Below are positions 15,591 through 21,673 of a stretch of 25,971 nucleotides of DNA, piece after piece. Location: positions 1 to 25,971 of the IMG/VR virus record IMGVR_UViG_3300032117_000136; one strand, 5' to 3'. This DNA is from a virus. The notes beneath the pieces were generated by a model. That model ran no database searches. It was given only the letters and a program-made list of their open reading frames with translations, and had not been told where the DNA came from. The position numbers were made by a program, and so were the translations under genes. Each line of letters opens with the position of its first letter. Within the stretch, counting starts at the first letter, position 1.

Positions 15591-15725
15591 TGTGATTGAT
15601 GATGGTGTAGCTCAACAAGGCGCTGGCATATATTGAAACCAGCTAGTCGGCAGACGAAGATGCGGTAGAGCGGCCTCGGCAGGGGACGGTTACGGGTTCG
15701 ATTCCCGTCGCCATCATCAATCACA
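15591..15725 (+). ncRNA. tRNA-like domain closed by a 17-bp helix
   Basis: A perfect T-arm (ACGGG, TTCGATT, CCCGT at 15692-15708) is followed by CGCCATC, which pairs with GATGGTG at 15601-15607 as a 7-bp acceptor stem. TA and GCTC (15610-15613) pair with GAGC (15668-15671) as a D stem, with the typical GGTAGAGC. The D loop carries an insert of about 45 bases with its own GCTGG/CCAGC hairpin. Only 20 bases separate D and T stems, too few for a normal anticodon arm. The acceptor helix continues outward for ten more pairs to 15591 and 15725. It is therefore tRNA-derived but probably not a functional tRNA; it may be a folded domain of the larger RNA. Confidence 0.65.
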
Positions 15726-15902
15726 TGGGCTAGGGGGCAGTTCCCGAATAATCCGTGCGGCTGGTCGAATCATCAAGCCGGGGGCATACGGTATCCAATC
15801 CGTAGCATGATTGAAATTAAGCACCGTGTTGGCATAGAACACGGAAAATTGGTGGATGTAGCCACGCTATAAGGATTTGCCATCCCTAGGCATTAAATTG
15901 GG

Positions 15903-15952
15903 CGTACTCCACACGACAGCAAGCGCATGAAATCGGCGGCGTGGAAGAAAAG
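15903..15952 (+). repeat. Duplicated RNA stem module, copy B
   Basis: CGTACTCCACACGACAGCAA starts this copy. TCCAC (15908-15912) pairs with GTGGA (15941-15945), so the G-C pair of copy A has become A-T here while pairing is kept. The 3' part GTGGAAGAAAAG matches GCGGAAGGAAAG of copy A. Confidence 0.65.
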
Positions 15953-16204
15953 ACTATCCTGCCAGAAAGACTAACTGGTGGGTGTGAGCCTTGGTAAGGG
16001 GACTCACACAGGCATACACAACTGTGACGGCGTTAGTGTGTATCCCGATGAACTGCCCGTCCTGCGCACTTGGCCTTTTGTTGTCACTGACACATGAGGT
16101 GGAGAACGTGAACATCACCAGTTCACCTTGCGTAGTTATGGAAAAAACTAACTTGCGCCAATTTTGTAATTTTTATAAACTGACCCTTCAGCTAGGAGAA
16201 ATGA

Positions 16205-17056
16205 TTGAAAAAGATAAATGCTCTAGCCATCCGCACAGACGGTGGCACTCAGGTTCGGTTCAAGCTGCATGAAGACAAGGTAGCTGAATATGCAGAACTG
16301 ATGAAAGAGGGAATTGTATTTCCGCCCCTTGTAGTTTTTCATGATGGTGTTGACTACTGGCTTGCAGACGGATTTCACCGTTTCTTTGCATACAAAAAGA
16401 ACGGCAATACTGCGATTGATTGTGACGTTCGTCAAGGCACTTTGGAAGATGCTAAACGCTTTGCTAGAACGGCCAACAACAAACACGGCATCCCTTTGTC
16501 GGTAGAGGAATGGAAGGCGATTGCCAACTATTACTTCACATCAAAAGAGTATCAAGATTGGTCAACCAGACAGATAGCCAAAGAACTTGGCAAATCCAAT
16601 TCCACAATTTCAAGGTGGAGGGCTGAATTAACTGAAGCCCCAGCACAGGTGACTTACGTCAGGGACGGCAAGAAGCTCACCATGAAAACGGACAAGATTG
16701 GCAAGTCAGACAAAGTGGCTCCGAAGAAAGAAAAGGCCACTATCCCACATGGGACAGTAACGCCCACTATCCCAAGTGGGACAGTAGAGAACGACAAGAT
16801 TCAAGAACTTTCCTACACGATTGAAGAGTTGCATCAAGAGTTGACGGCGGCAAAGGACGTGATTGCGTCAAAGCGTTGGGATGCAACAGAGATTGAGCAG
16901 GAAGATTTGCTGGAGACGGTCCAGCAGCTGCGGGAGGAATTGAAGATGCGAGACATGGAGATTGCTACGCTGCGGGACAGTCGGGACATGTTCCAGCAGA
17001 AGAACGCAGAGTTGATTCGTCAACTCAATTCGTTGAAGAAAAAAATAGGCATTTAA
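16205..17056 (+). CDS. ParB/Srx-domain protein with HTH and coiled coil
   Basis: The start is TTG at 16205, six bases after AGGAG; the ATG at 16201 is out of frame and too close to the AGGAG. The 283 residues begin with a ParB-N-like domain (FPPLVVFHDGVDYWLADGFH, with the DGxHRxxA pattern). An HTH follows at about residues 118-140 (STRQIAKELGKSNSTISRWR), then a linker with two TIPxGTV boxes and a C-terminal coiled coil. ParB-type proteins bind DNA sites and may act as CTP-dependent clamps or regulators. The next gene, a helicase, starts directly after its stop. An AT-rich TATAAA at 16174 may be part of a local promoter. A DNA-binding role is likely; partition is not implied. Confidence 0.83.
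   Translation: MKKINALAIRTDGGTQVRFKLHEDKVAEYAELMKEGIVFPPLVVFHDGVDYWLADGFHRFFAYKKNGNTAIDCDVRQGTLEDAKRFARTANNKHGIPLSVEEWKAIANYYFTSKEYQDWSTRQIAKELGKSNSTISRWRAELTEAPAQVTYVRDGKKLTMKTDKIGKSDKVAPKKEKATIPHGTVTPTIPSGTVENDKIQELSYTIEELHQELTAAKDVIASKRWDATEIEQEDLLETVQQLREELKMRDMEIATLRDSRDMFQQKNAELIRQLNSLKKKIGI
16739..16758 (+). repeat. Dispersed palindrome, copy 2 (in ParB-like gene)
   Basis: ACTATCCCACATGGGACAGT encodes TIPHGTV. Apart from the two central bases it is identical to the other three copies. Confidence 0.85.
16766..16785 (+). repeat. Dispersed palindrome, copy 3 (in ParB-like gene)
   Basis: ACTATCCCAAGTGGGACAGT encodes TIPSGTV. It starts 27 bp (nine codons) after the start of copy 2, in the linker between the HTH and the coiled coil. 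Confidence 0.85.
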
Positions 17057-18553
17057 ATGTCACTCGTCCTGCGAGAACACCAGATGGGTGTGGTGGACAA
17101 ACTCCGTGATGGTTTTAAAGACGGCCACAGATGCCAGCTTCTTTATGCCCCCACGGGGTTTGGCAAGACTGAGGTAGCCATCTATCTCATGAAGGCCACG
17201 GCACAGAATTACAAACGTGCTGCCATGTTGTTGGACCGTATTGTTTTAATCGACCAAACCAGCAACAGGTTATTTAAGTATGGCATCCGGCATGGTGTCA
17301 TCCAAGCGAATCATTGGAATCAGGACAAGCGTGAGAAGATTCAAATCTGTTCATCGCAGACCCTTGAGCGCAGGACAACCCTTCCAGACATTGATTTGCT
17401 TATCGTTGATGAGTGCCACATCACACGCAAGAAGGCCACAGAGATTATCCAGAGTAACCCCAACATTAAAGTGATTGGGCTTACGGCAACCCCTTTCACT
17501 AAAGGGCTTGGTTCCATTTATTCAAACGTAGTTGTTGGGTCAACGACAGAGTTCTTGGTTCAGAACAAGTGGCTTGCCCCGTTGCGGGTGTTTATCTCGA
17601 AAGAGATTGACATGAAGGGCGCAAAGAAGGTTGCTGGCGAGTGGAGTCCAGACGAAGTTACCAAGCGGGGGATGCAAATCACTGGTGACATTGTTGCTGA
17701 GTGGGAAAAGAAAACCTACGAAGTGTTTGGCAAACCAAGAAAGACGATTGTCTTTTGTGCTGGCGTAGACCACGGCAGGGACTTGGTGGAGCAGTTTGCA
17801 CGGAAGGGCTATAACTTTGTTTCTATCTCTTACAAAGAGGACGGTCAATACAAACAGGACGTGATTGATGATTTCAGCAAGCCTGATACAGAGATTCACG
17901 GCCTTATTGCGACAGACATATTGACCAGAGGGTTTGATGTGCCTGATGTGATGATTGGTGTATCAGCGAGGCCGTTCTCAAAATCTTTGTCCAGCCATGT
18001 TCAGCAGATGGGGCGGGTCATGAGGGCAGCGCCCAACAAAGAGTTTGGTTTGTGGTTAGACCATTCGGGCAATTACTTGCGCTTCAGGGATGATTGGGAC
18101 GAGGTTTACACGGACGGCGTGAGTGAGTTGGACAAGAAGGTAGACAAGGCCAAGAAAGAACCGACAGAGCAGGCCAAGGAAGAGCAAAAGTGTCCCAAGT
18201 GCGGTGCGTTGTGGGTGAAGAACACCTATAACTGTGCGGCTTGTGGTTATGTCAAACCAAGAAAGCAGATTGCAGCTATTGAGGGTGAGTTGGTCGAGCT
18301 TGGTTTTGACAATGGGGCGGGTAAGGATTCCAAGCAAGATTTCTACTCAGAGCTTTTGGCAATTGCTTACAACAGAAGTTACAACCCGTATTGGGCGAAT
18401 AACAAGTATCGAGAGAAGTATGGTGTTTGGCCTAGAGGATTGGCTCAGACACCTAAAACCCCTACACCAGAAACTATTAAGTGGGTCAAGCATAGGAACA
18501 TTGCTTGGTCGAAACGTCAAAACAAGATAGGACAACAAGATGGAATTCGTTAA
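17057..18553 (+). CDS. SF2 DEAD/DEAH-type DNA helicase with zinc finger
   Basis: This 498-residue protein shows the superfamily 2 motifs in order: Walker A APTGFGKTEVA at about residue 31, DECH at about 118, GLTATP at about 142, ATDILTRGFDVPDV near 285, and QMGRVMRAAP near 317. A C-terminal zinc ribbon CPKCGALW with CAACGY lies at about 383-400. Phage helicases of this type unwind DNA during replication or repair. It starts right after the ParB-like gene's TAA (TAAATG) and overlaps the Toprim gene by 14 bp, so the three form one expression unit. The substrate is not defined by the sequence. Confidence 0.92.
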   Translation: MSLVLREHQMGVVDKLRDGFKDGHRCQLLYAPTGFGKTEVAIYLMKATAQNYKRAAMLLDRIVLIDQTSNRLFKYGIRHGVIQANHWNQDKREKIQICSSQTLERRTTLPDIDLLIVDECHITRKKATEIIQSNPNIKVIGLTATPFTKGLGSIYSNVVVGSTTEFLVQNKWLAPLRVFISKEIDMKGAKKVAGEWSPDEVTKRGMQITGDIVAEWEKKTYEVFGKPRKTIVFCAGVDHGRDLVEQFARKGYNFVSISYKEDGQYKQDVIDDFSKPDTEIHGLIATDILTRGFDVPDVMIGVSARPFSKSLSSHVQQMGRVMRAAPNKEFGLWLDHSGNYLRFRDDWDEVYTDGVSELDKKVDKAKKEPTEQAKEEQKCPKCGALWVKNTYNCAACGYVKPRKQIAAIEGELVELGFDNGAGKDSKQDFYSELLAIAYNRSYNPYWANNKYREKYGVWPRGLAQTPKTPTPETIKWVKHRNIAWSKRQNKIGQQDGIR

Positions 18554-19364
18554 TTTTGCTAGGGAATACGGATTGATTCTGGATGATGTTAAATACAACA
18601 GATGGGTGGCTACACCAACGGTAGACCATCCACGTTCGTCAAACGGACGGTATAAATTTTTGGGTGAGGTAGGTTGGGTTCAGAATTGGGCTACGATGGA
18701 AAAGCCAGTAACATGGTTTGCGGACGGCAAAACTTCCGTCAGCCCGATGGTGCGCCAACAGTTGCGTTCGTCAAACGATGAAAGGACGGCAGCAGCGGAC
18801 AAAGCCGCAGCAAAGGCGCAGTGGATACTCAGCCAGTGCAGCCTAGAAAAGCATCCGTATCTTGAGAGAAAGGGATTCCCAGAGGAGTTGGGTAACGTCT
18901 GGGTGAAGGATGGCGTTCGGTTATTGGTTATACCAATGTGGAACAAAGGAAGAGTGTGCGGTTGTCAGCTCATTGACCATGAGGGGCAAAAGAAGTTCTT
19001 GCATGGTCAAGTTTCTAAGGGAGCAGCCTTTTCTATCGGGACAAAAGGCATCGCAGTATTTTGCGAGGGTTACGCCACTGGCTTGAGCGTCAGGGAGGTC
19101 ATGAAACATATAAACATTCCGCACAACATCAGCGTGACGTTCTCCGCATCCAACATGGAGTTCGTAAGTGGGCACGTCAAGCATGGCCTCATCATTGCTG
19201 ATAACGATAGCAGCGGTGTCGGCCAAACTGTCGCCGAAAAAACAGGCAAGCCGTATTTCATCAGCGAAACAGTTGGGGATGATTTTAATGACTATCATCA
19301 GAAGGTTGGTTTGTTCAAGGCAAGCCAGCGTCTAAAGAAACTTTTACTTTCCGTAAAAATTTAG
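18540..19364 (+). CDS. Toprim-domain primase-like protein
   Basis: The 274-residue protein has a Toprim core: IAVFCEGYATGLSV (the catalytic Glu), a central VTFSASNMEF, then LIIADNDSSGVG (the DxD) and GDDFNDYHQ. This order matches the phage and plasmid Toprim proteins that form the catalytic half of DnaG-like primases. The N-terminal 130 residues lack an obvious zinc-finger set (CHC2), so a zinc-less or split primase is likely. The start overlaps the helicase stop by 14 bp. Its 3' end overlaps the convergent sigma-like gene by 50 bp. Confidence 0.88.
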   Translation: MEFVNFAREYGLILDDVKYNRWVATPTVDHPRSSNGRYKFLGEVGWVQNWATMEKPVTWFADGKTSVSPMVRQQLRSSNDERTAAADKAAAKAQWILSQCSLEKHPYLERKGFPEELGNVWVKDGVRLLVIPMWNKGRVCGCQLIDHEGQKKFLHGQVSKGAAFSIGTKGIAVFCEGYATGLSVREVMKHINIPHNISVTFSASNMEFVSGHVKHGLIIADNDSSGVGQTVAEKTGKPYFISETVGDDFNDYHQKVGLFKASQRLKKLLLSVKI

Positions 19365-19599
19365 CCTCAATCTGGCGTATACGTTCTTTGCTCAGATTGT
19401 ATGCGTCAGCCACAGATTGCAGGGTGTTTCCGCTGTTACGCATTACCAGAATTTTCCAGATGGTGTCACGCCGTTCTGCTTTGATTCTGGAATACATTTC
19501 GTCAAAGGTTTCTCTGGCAGGAAAATCAACCAGCTTTATAGGGGTTTCACCCCCCACAAAGACTGGCACTTTCCTAAAGCCGCAGTCTTTTAAGTTCAT
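19315..19599 (-). CDS. Sigma-70 region 4-like HTH protein
   Basis: This 94-residue protein ends with a region that reads like sigma-70 region 4.2: TLQSVADAYNLSKERIRQIE followed by AKFLRKVK. Host sigma factors carry a close analogue (V-S-R-E-R-I-R-Q-I-E-x-K-A-L-x-K-L). Region 2, which melts the -10 element, is missing. A stand-alone region 4 protein may bind the RNA polymerase flap or -35 DNA and divert host transcription. The N-terminus (VPVFVGGETPIKLVDFPA) is unassigned. It is the last gene of the leftward operon and overlaps the Toprim gene by 50 bp. Confidence 0.8.
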   Translation of the reverse strand: MNLKDCGFRKVPVFVGGETPIKLVDFPARETFDEMYSRIKAERRDTIWKILVMRNSGNTLQSVADAYNLSKERIRQIEAKFLRKVKVSLDAGLP

Positions 19600-19817
19600 T
19601 CCAACTCCTTAATTCTAAAATCGTGTATTGAGTATTCTTCTGCCATGTCGCCACAGGCCACGGCAGCGGTTTGAGATGTGAGATAGCTGTTCAGTTCTTT
19701 CAAAGCCTCCTTATAGGTTCTGAATCGCACAGGAGTGGTGTCCCCATCGCTATCCATGTGACTCCAGCAGTTAATCCAGCCATCACCAAGTGTCCATGTC
19801 TGCACTTCGTATCTCAT
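19596..19817 (-). CDS. Conserved small phage protein, 73 aa
   Basis: The product starts MRYEVQTWTLGDGWINCWSH and contains RFRTYKEALKELNSYL and a GDMAEEYSIHDFRIKEL end. This beta-hairpin plus helix layout, with a G-D-M and a terminal F/Y-R-I, is seen in many phage small proteins related to DUF-type proteins of unknown role. It is coupled to its neighbours by ATGA overlaps (19817 side and 19599 side). There is no signal or membrane segment. Confidence 0.75.
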   Translation of the reverse strand: MRYEVQTWTLGDGWINCWSHMDSDGDTTPVRFRTYKEALKELNSYLTSQTAAVACGDMAEEYSIHDFRIKELE

Positions 19818-19963
19818 TCATCAACCTCTTGCACATAGGCCTTCAAATAGTATTCGTCTACAAACCTGAGCAATTCATCGATTGCTTGCAGGTTTAGGTC
19901 TTCAACGTCCTTAACGATTTGGCGCAGGACACGCCCCATCAGCAGTTCGTATTCGTCTCTCAT
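19814..19963 (-). CDS. Small acidic hypothetical protein, 49 aa
   Basis: The 49-codon gene starts at 19963 and stops at 19814, overlapping both neighbours by 4 bp. The peptide MRDEYELLMGRVLRQIVKDV, then EDLNLQAIDELLRFVDEYYL, is acidic and entirely helical. The tight tiling on both sides is the main evidence that it is translated. Function is unknown. Confidence 0.65.
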   Translation of the reverse strand: MRDEYELLMGRVLRQIVKDVEDLNLQAIDELLRFVDEYYLKAYVQEVDE

Positions 19964-20148
19964 GCGGCCTCCATCATTTTGTTTTCAGAGACAAACACTT
20001 CTGTCCATTCACCGTCATGCAGCCAATCGTCACCTTCAAGGCGGTGCATTTCTTTCCACGCTAGGTTTTCGGCATCGGCTTCGTCTTCGGCATCTACATA
20101 AACGTCAACGTGCGTCACATAGCGCAAAGTTACTGTATAGCTTTTCAT
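19960..20148 (-). CDS. Small acidic hypothetical protein, 62 aa
   Basis: The start chosen is ATG at 20148, with GAGGTGA eight bases upstream supplied by the last copy of the 39-bp repeat in the preceding gene. The 62 residues read MKSYTVTLRYVTHVDVYVDA, then EDEADAENLAWKEMH and a GEWTEVFVSENKMMEAA end. It resembles phage proteins with a single beta-alpha-beta fold. The frame is open further upstream only because of the repeat array and would give a HFLQRHGRGDREG repeat, which is not credible. Function is unknown. Confidence 0.7.
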   Translation of the reverse strand: MKSYTVTLRYVTHVDVYVDAEDEADAENLAWKEMHRLEGDDWLHDGEWTEVFVSENKMMEAA

Positions 20149-20399
20149 TCGGTCACCTCTTCCATGTCTTTGTAGAACATGGCCTTCGCGGTCACCTCTT
20201 CCATGTCTTTGTAGAAAATGGCCTTCGCGGTCACCTCTTCCATGTCTTTGTAGAAAATGGCCTTCGTAGGCCGTGTAAAGCCGCATATGGTGGCGTCAGT
20301 TTCCATGACGTATTCCAAGTCGTTCAGAGCGTTGTCGAGCGCCACTTGAGGGGTTTCCCCCTCTACCAGTAGCGTTACAGATACTTTGTAGATTTTCAT
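20145..20399 (-). CDS. Small protein with three 13-residue C-terminal repeats
   Basis: The 84 residues start MKIYKVSVTLLVEGETPQVA, continue DNALNDLEYVMETDATICGF and end in three copies of the 13-residue unit AKAIFYKDMEEVT (the last with Met for Ile). The core resembles the beta-alpha-beta small proteins nearby. An in-frame ATG at 20411 would add four residues; neither start has a strong ribosome binding site. The repeat DNA also encodes AGAGGTGA in each unit, the Shine-Dalgarno sequence of the next gene. Confidence 0.7.
   Translation of the reverse strand: MKIYKVSVTLLVEGETPQVALDNALNDLEYVMETDATICGFTRPTKAIFYKDMEEVTAKAIFYKDMEEVTAKAMFYKDMEEVTE
20151..20267 (-). repeat. Tandem repeat, 3 x 39 bp
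   Basis: Three units of 39 bp (starting at 20151, 20190 and 20229 on the plus strand) are nearly identical; copy 1 differs by AACAT in place of AAAAT. The period is 13 codons, so the frame is kept. Each unit contains GAAGAGGTGACC on the minus strand. Confidence 0.92.
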
Positions 20400-20404
20400 T
20401 TGGC

Positions 20405-20839
20405 TTACCATGATGATTGATAGTGGAAGGACATTTTCTTGCTTGCGGGTTCTTCTAGCAGCTTGGTCAGACCGTCTAATGTGTCTTGCAAATACTCCCA
20501 GTAGTAGTCGGTCACTTCGCCTTCGCCAAAAAAGAATCCAGTAGTTGGCGGCAGCGTTTCGGTGTCACGTGTGTCCAGCACCTCTTTGCACAGGTCACGC
20601 AAAGCCTCCAACTGTTCACGTTCTACTTCGTATTCGCCACAGTCGTCTAATTCGTTCTGCACGACATTGACAAACCATCCGTGAATAGCATTAGCCTTAC
20701 GCCAATACATCAGGTCAAAACGCACCTCACTGACCTCATAGTTATCCACGCCCAGCACTTCAGCAATCTCCTTGCGTTTGGGTTGTTCTTCGTCACGCCA
20801 CAGGTATTGTTTACCCGTCAAATACATATCTAAGCCCAT
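20405..20839 (-). CDS. Conserved phage protein of the MGLDMYL family
   Basis: The 144-residue protein has the family hallmark MGLDMYLTGKQYLW, then YWRKANAIHGWFVNVVQNEL with DDCGEYEVEREQLEALRDLC, and LPPTTGFFFGEGEVTDYYWE. This is a widespread phage and bacterial family without known function; its pattern of Trp, His, Cys and Asp suggests a folded soluble domain. The start at 20839 is preceded by AACTGCTAGGAG (AGGAG ideally placed). That leader is the 3' strand of the hammerhead ribozyme upstream, so cleavage would create the 5' end of this gene's mRNA 26 bases before its start codon. Confidence 0.82.
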   Translation of the reverse strand: MGLDMYLTGKQYLWRDEEQPKRKEIAEVLGVDNYEVSEVRFDLMYWRKANAIHGWFVNVVQNELDDCGEYEVEREQLEALRDLCKEVLDTRDTETLPPTTGFFFGEGEVTDYYWEYLQDTLDGLTKLLEEPASKKMSFHYQSSW

Positions 20840-20852
20840 AGGGTTCTCCTAG

Positions 20853-20959
20853 CAGTTAATCAAAGACAAGTAACCAATTTGCGGACTCATGCCAAGGGCA
20901 ATTTGCGGACTCATGGTTACTTGTTTCGTCCTTCAGGACTCATCAGTTTGATACGACTG
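20853..20959 (-). ncRNA. Type I hammerhead ribozyme (HHR1)
   Basis: On the minus strand from 20952: stem I AUCAAA, core CUGAUGA (20946-20940), and stem II GUCC-UGAA-GGAC follow. GAAA (20927-20924) comes next, then a 10-bp stem III CAAGUAACCA/UGGUUACUUG with a 37-base loop, then UC and stem I UUUGAU (20864-20859). All invariant positions (C3 U4 G5 A6, G8 A9, G12 A13 A14, A15.1-U16.1, C17) fit, and cleavage is expected between 20865 and 20864. Stem I extends through an internal loop by CAGU (20959-20956) and ACUG (20856-20853). The open stem is stem I, so it is type I. The fold is read directly from sequence; activity is untested. Confidence 0.92.
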
Positions 20960-21494
20960 TATGCTCACGTTCTTTCCACTTGGGGATACGCACCTTGAAA
21001 CCGTGTGGTGTCTTGAAGGCGGTAGTTCCGGCATCGGGTTCATAGTAAAAGGTATCCAATGCACCAAGGCCCATAAACCGCAGCGGCTTGGCAAACTTCA
21101 CCATTGCACCAGCTTTGACCTTCACGGCCTTCTTTTCCAGCTTGGCACGGCAGCTGGCTCGCCACTTCAATGCGAATTCGCTTGTAGTTGGATACAGGGT
21201 GTCCAGCTTGTCTAGCAGCTTCTTGGGTGCATCGGTGTAGTAGGGGCCACAGGACTCGCCCATGTCCTTGTAGCCTATCTGCCCATCCTTGCGAGAAATG
21301 AGGATAACCATCCCTTCGCCATGCGTCATGTTGGTGTTCTTGTTCAGACAATGCTGAATGCAATAAACCACGTTGCCACGCACAGATACGTCAGTTATCC
21401 ACCATTTGCCACGTTCGTTATCTTCTGAGAATTCATTGACAATGAAATCCTTGGTTGTCAGCCCATAGTCGTTTTGAAATAGCCAGCCCATCAT
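20943..21494 (-). CDS. Hypothetical phage protein with stop codon inside a hammerhead core
   Basis: The 183-residue soluble protein starts MMGWLFQNDYGLTTKDFIVN with GAAAGGA upstream of the ATG at 21494. It contains a GKWWITDVSVRGNVVYCIQH beta-rich stretch and ends IPKWKEREHTVVSN. I know no function, though the style resembles phage proteins of about 180 residues next to small membrane genes. The final codons lie in stem I of the hammerhead and the stop UGA is exactly U4 G5 A6 of the ribozyme core. The previous gene's stop overlaps its start (ATGA). Confidence 0.75.
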   Translation of the reverse strand: MMGWLFQNDYGLTTKDFIVNEFSEDNERGKWWITDVSVRGNVVYCIQHCLNKNTNMTHGEGMVILISRKDGQIGYKDMGESCGPYYTDAPKKLLDKLDTLYPTTSEFALKWRASCRAKLEKKAVKVKAGAMVKFAKPLRFMGLGALDTFYYEPDAGTTAFKTPHGFKVRIPKWKEREHTVVSN

Positions 21495-21670
21495 TCTTTC
21501 CTTTCATAGCATTGTTCGAGCAGCGGCTCGATTTTGATAAATGTCACAGGGTCAATGGTCAGCCAATTGGTCTGGCCTTTCTCTGAGCGTATTTGCAATC
21601 TCAGCTCACCGCATTTTTCGGGCGGCAGCGGGCAGACCTGCATGAGTTGTTTTGAGATATAGGTTTCCAT
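21491..21670 (-). CDS. Small hypothetical protein, 59 aa
   Basis: The ATG at 21670 has a strong GAGGAG ribosome binding site seven bases upstream. The 59 residues read METYISKQLMQVCPLPPEKC, then GELRLQIRSEKGQTNWLTID, and PVTFIKIEPLLEQCYERKE. It looks like a small beta-rich fold with three cysteines. The TGA overlaps the next gene's start. Function is unknown. Confidence 0.68.
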   Translation of the reverse strand: METYISKQLMQVCPLPPEKCGELRLQIRSEKGQTNWLTIDPVTFIKIEPLLEQCYERKE

Positions 21671-21673
21671 TGG

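Larger units (their letters stand above)
15359..16130 (+). ncRNA. Large structured noncoding RNA, candidate
   Basis: This stretch of about 770 bases has no credible gene and is filled with strong helices. They include CAACGG/CCGTTG at the 5' end, a 22-bp hairpin at 15405-15502, and a tRNA-like domain with a 17-bp closing helix at 15591-15725. Further helices are TACGG/CCGTA (15787-15804), CCGTGTT/AACACGG (15824-15844) and GTGTGAG/CTCACAC (15982-16009). ATACACA/TGTGTAT lies around 16014-16043 and GTGAAC/GTTCAC at 16108-16126. A stem-loop module occurs twice with a compensatory change. Large ornate phage RNAs such as GOLLD and ROOL have similar size and setting, and GOLLD is linked to tRNAs; I cannot confirm membership from sequence memory. 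The ends are estimates. Confidence 0.6.

Noticed and set aside
15336-15599. 87-codon rightward open frame in the RNA region
   Set aside because: It has no ribosome binding site, runs through a 22-bp hairpin and one stem module, and its composition looks random. The frames at 15130-15351 and 15991-16272 are rejected for the same reasons.
15601-15716. Functional tRNA
   Set aside because: Acceptor, D stem and T arm are good, but the anticodon arm is too short and the D loop too long, so no anticodon can be assigned.
15461-15724. Leftward 87-codon frame with DGNRTRNRPLPR
   Set aside because: This is the typical false protein read opposite a tRNA T-arm; it supports the tRNA-like domain rather than a gene.
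15213-16204. Group I or group II intron beside the HNH gene
   Set aside because: I see no group II domain V pattern and no group I core elements, and no flanking exons of a split gene.
16298-16330. Rightward CUGAUGA in the ParB-like gene
   Set aside because: No stem II, GAAA or cleavage triplet with matching arms can be formed around it.
19285-19310. Third hammerhead core (TCATCAG at about 19289)
   Set aside because: The complementary strand reads CTGATGA, but no GAAA element or pairing arms follow, and the site lies inside the Toprim gene.
20151-20267. CRISPR array
   Set aside because: The three units are contiguous without spacers and keep a coding frame.
19960-20286. Extended leftward protein with GHFLQRHGRGDRE repeats
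   Set aside because: The extension is the 39-bp repeat read in the wrong frame; the ATG at 20148 follows a good Shine-Dalgarno sequence.
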